Positions 63,411 through 64,000 of a stretch of DNA of 64,000 bases are shown piece by piece; positions within the stretch are counted from its first letter, which is position 1, and every line of letters starts with the position of its first letter. Origin of the DNA: Erythrobacter sp. (GTDB lineage Bacteria > Pseudomonadota > Alphaproteobacteria > Sphingomonadales > Sphingomonadaceae); assembly GCA_027311945.1 (NCBI GenBank), contig DAICXZ010000022.1:1-64000 (forward strand), read 5' to 3'. Under the pieces are notes generated by a model that did no database searches, was not told where the DNA came from, and worked only from the letters and a program-made list of their open reading frames with translations. The position numbers and the translations under genes were made by a program.

Positions 63411-63602
63411 CATTCCGGGCGTGATCGAGTTTCGGCGCGGTCGCTGGTGGGGCTCGCGAGCACAGGCGAACTGCGGATCGTCCGCGGCGGGCGGCGAGCC
63501 GGGCGCGGTCATATAGCTTGTGCGCTGACGCGCTGGTGGGCGCGGGGGGGTGTCAGTAATGGGTCGCTGTGGGCGAGCGGGCTTATTCGGGGACTCGGAC
63601 AT
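63411..63602 (-). pseudogene. Degraded duplicate of the terminase-like gene 5' end
   Basis: From the ATG at 63602 the frame reads MSESPNKPARPQ, RQRTSYMTAPG, DDP and RPRRNSITPGM, matching the first 70 residues of the protein at 60856-61539 with small deletions. The 40 or so bases upstream, including ATCTGCCAGTGTGGAGCAGA, are also the same in both places. Similarity ends around 63411 and the frame then drifts to a stop at 63279. It is a broken copy on the other side of the sulfotransferase gene. Confidence 0.8.
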
Positions 63603-63745
63603 CTGCCAGTGTGGAGCAGATTTGGGGGTTTGTAGGAAAGGGGCTTTCTCTGCTGCTAACTGCCACCTTCCCCCTGTCGTAACAAGTTGACGCGAGGATT
63701 CACCTTGAGTTAGGCGGAAAAGTGGCACGCAAAAAACAATTGTAG

Positions 63746-64000
63746 TTAGCTCGCGGAAGTCGTTGTAAAACGGCCGTATAGCTCTTCGCAGAGCGAAGTT
63801 ATAATTCGTTGAGTGCCATTGACTATACTGGCAAGCCAGCCGATCTTCCGCATGGCCCAATCGAACCAGAAGCTCAGCGCGATAATTGCGATCATCAAAG
63901 CGGTCGCAAGACCTAGTGCCGAACCACTGCTCTGGGGCTTGATCACAACACAATACAGCAGAATATTGCCAAAGGCGAAGGTAAAGAGGCTTGTGCGCCC
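63746..64000 (-). CDS. Membrane protein, partial (5' end beyond window)
   Basis: The minus-strand frame is open from the right edge to the stop at 63746, 84 codons. It has two membrane helices (SLFTFAFGNILLYCVVIKPQ; ALGLATALMIAIIALSFWFD) and a cytoplasmic or periplasmic tail (IVNGTQRIITSLCEELYGRF). A GTG at 63946 is an internal candidate start, but coding-like sequence continues upstream. No family recognised. Confidence 0.5.
   Translation of the reverse strand, partial: GRTSLFTFAFGNILLYCVVIKPQSSGSALGLATALMIAIIALSFWFDWAMRKIGWLASIVNGTQRIITSLCEELYGRFTTTSAS

Overview
The window looks like chromosomal DNA of an alphaproteobacterium of the Sphingomonadales, most likely Erythrobacteraceae or a close relative. 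The evidence is the high GC content with GC-rich third positions, several large TonB-dependent receptors with FecI/FecR or PepSY partners, an HWE-family histidine kinase, and ApaG, UbiK and TlyA homologues. The genus cannot be fixed from the sequence alone. One tRNA (Gln-TTG) was found. There is no rRNA operon and no CRISPR array.

Layout. (1) 1-14.1 kb is accessory and scarred. It holds an IS110 transposase running off the left edge and abutting a truncated Rrf2/NsrR-type regulator, a frameshifted FAD monooxygenase facing two tandem MFS exporters, and a PAP2 phosphatase cut by an IS3 element. That IS3 element carries an IS110-type transposase between its left end and orfA, and its right end joins a headless ferredoxin reductase. 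Next comes a decayed integrase island with tRNA-Ser-like 3'-end repeats, an internally deleted tyrosine integrase and gene fragments. (2) 14.1-24.8 kb holds metabolic and stress genes: a GMC oxidoreductase, alpha/beta hydrolases, and a DUF305 / beta-propeller / ECF sigma / anti-sigma operon. The divergent promoters upstream of that operon share the motif GGAATAA-N15-GTCT. Tag glycosylase, LysR, SDR and an HExxH protein follow. (3) 25.1-36.1 kb holds two TonB-dependent uptake loci: FecI-FecR-TonB receptor with a purple acid phosphatase, and a siderophore-type receptor with a PepSY membrane protein, divergent from a ferredoxin-NADP reductase across a probable Fur-controlled region. (4) 36.2-59.3 kb is mostly housekeeping: tRNA-Gln, YghU, topoisomerase IB, a second GMC enzyme, an M49-like lipoprotein, ilvE, tlyA, TspO, ubiK, an S9 peptidase, recO-leuB, a PMT glycosyltransferase, an O-succinylhomoserine sulfhydrylase, an HWE kinase, apaG and LysR. 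(5) 59.4-64 kb is lineage-specific. It has a secreted protein of unknown function, a terminase-small-subunit-like protein, and a sulfotransferase fused to a membrane anti-sigma-like sensor domain. A degraded duplicate of the terminase-like gene's 5' end lies on the far side.

The points most worth a second look are the sulfotransferase/anti-sigma-like fusion, the paired divergent ECF-type promoters, a tiny gene or RNA with a full-length Shine-Dalgarno match upstream of ilvE, and the nested insertion sequences with an 18-bp inverted repeat that also forms the start of orfA.
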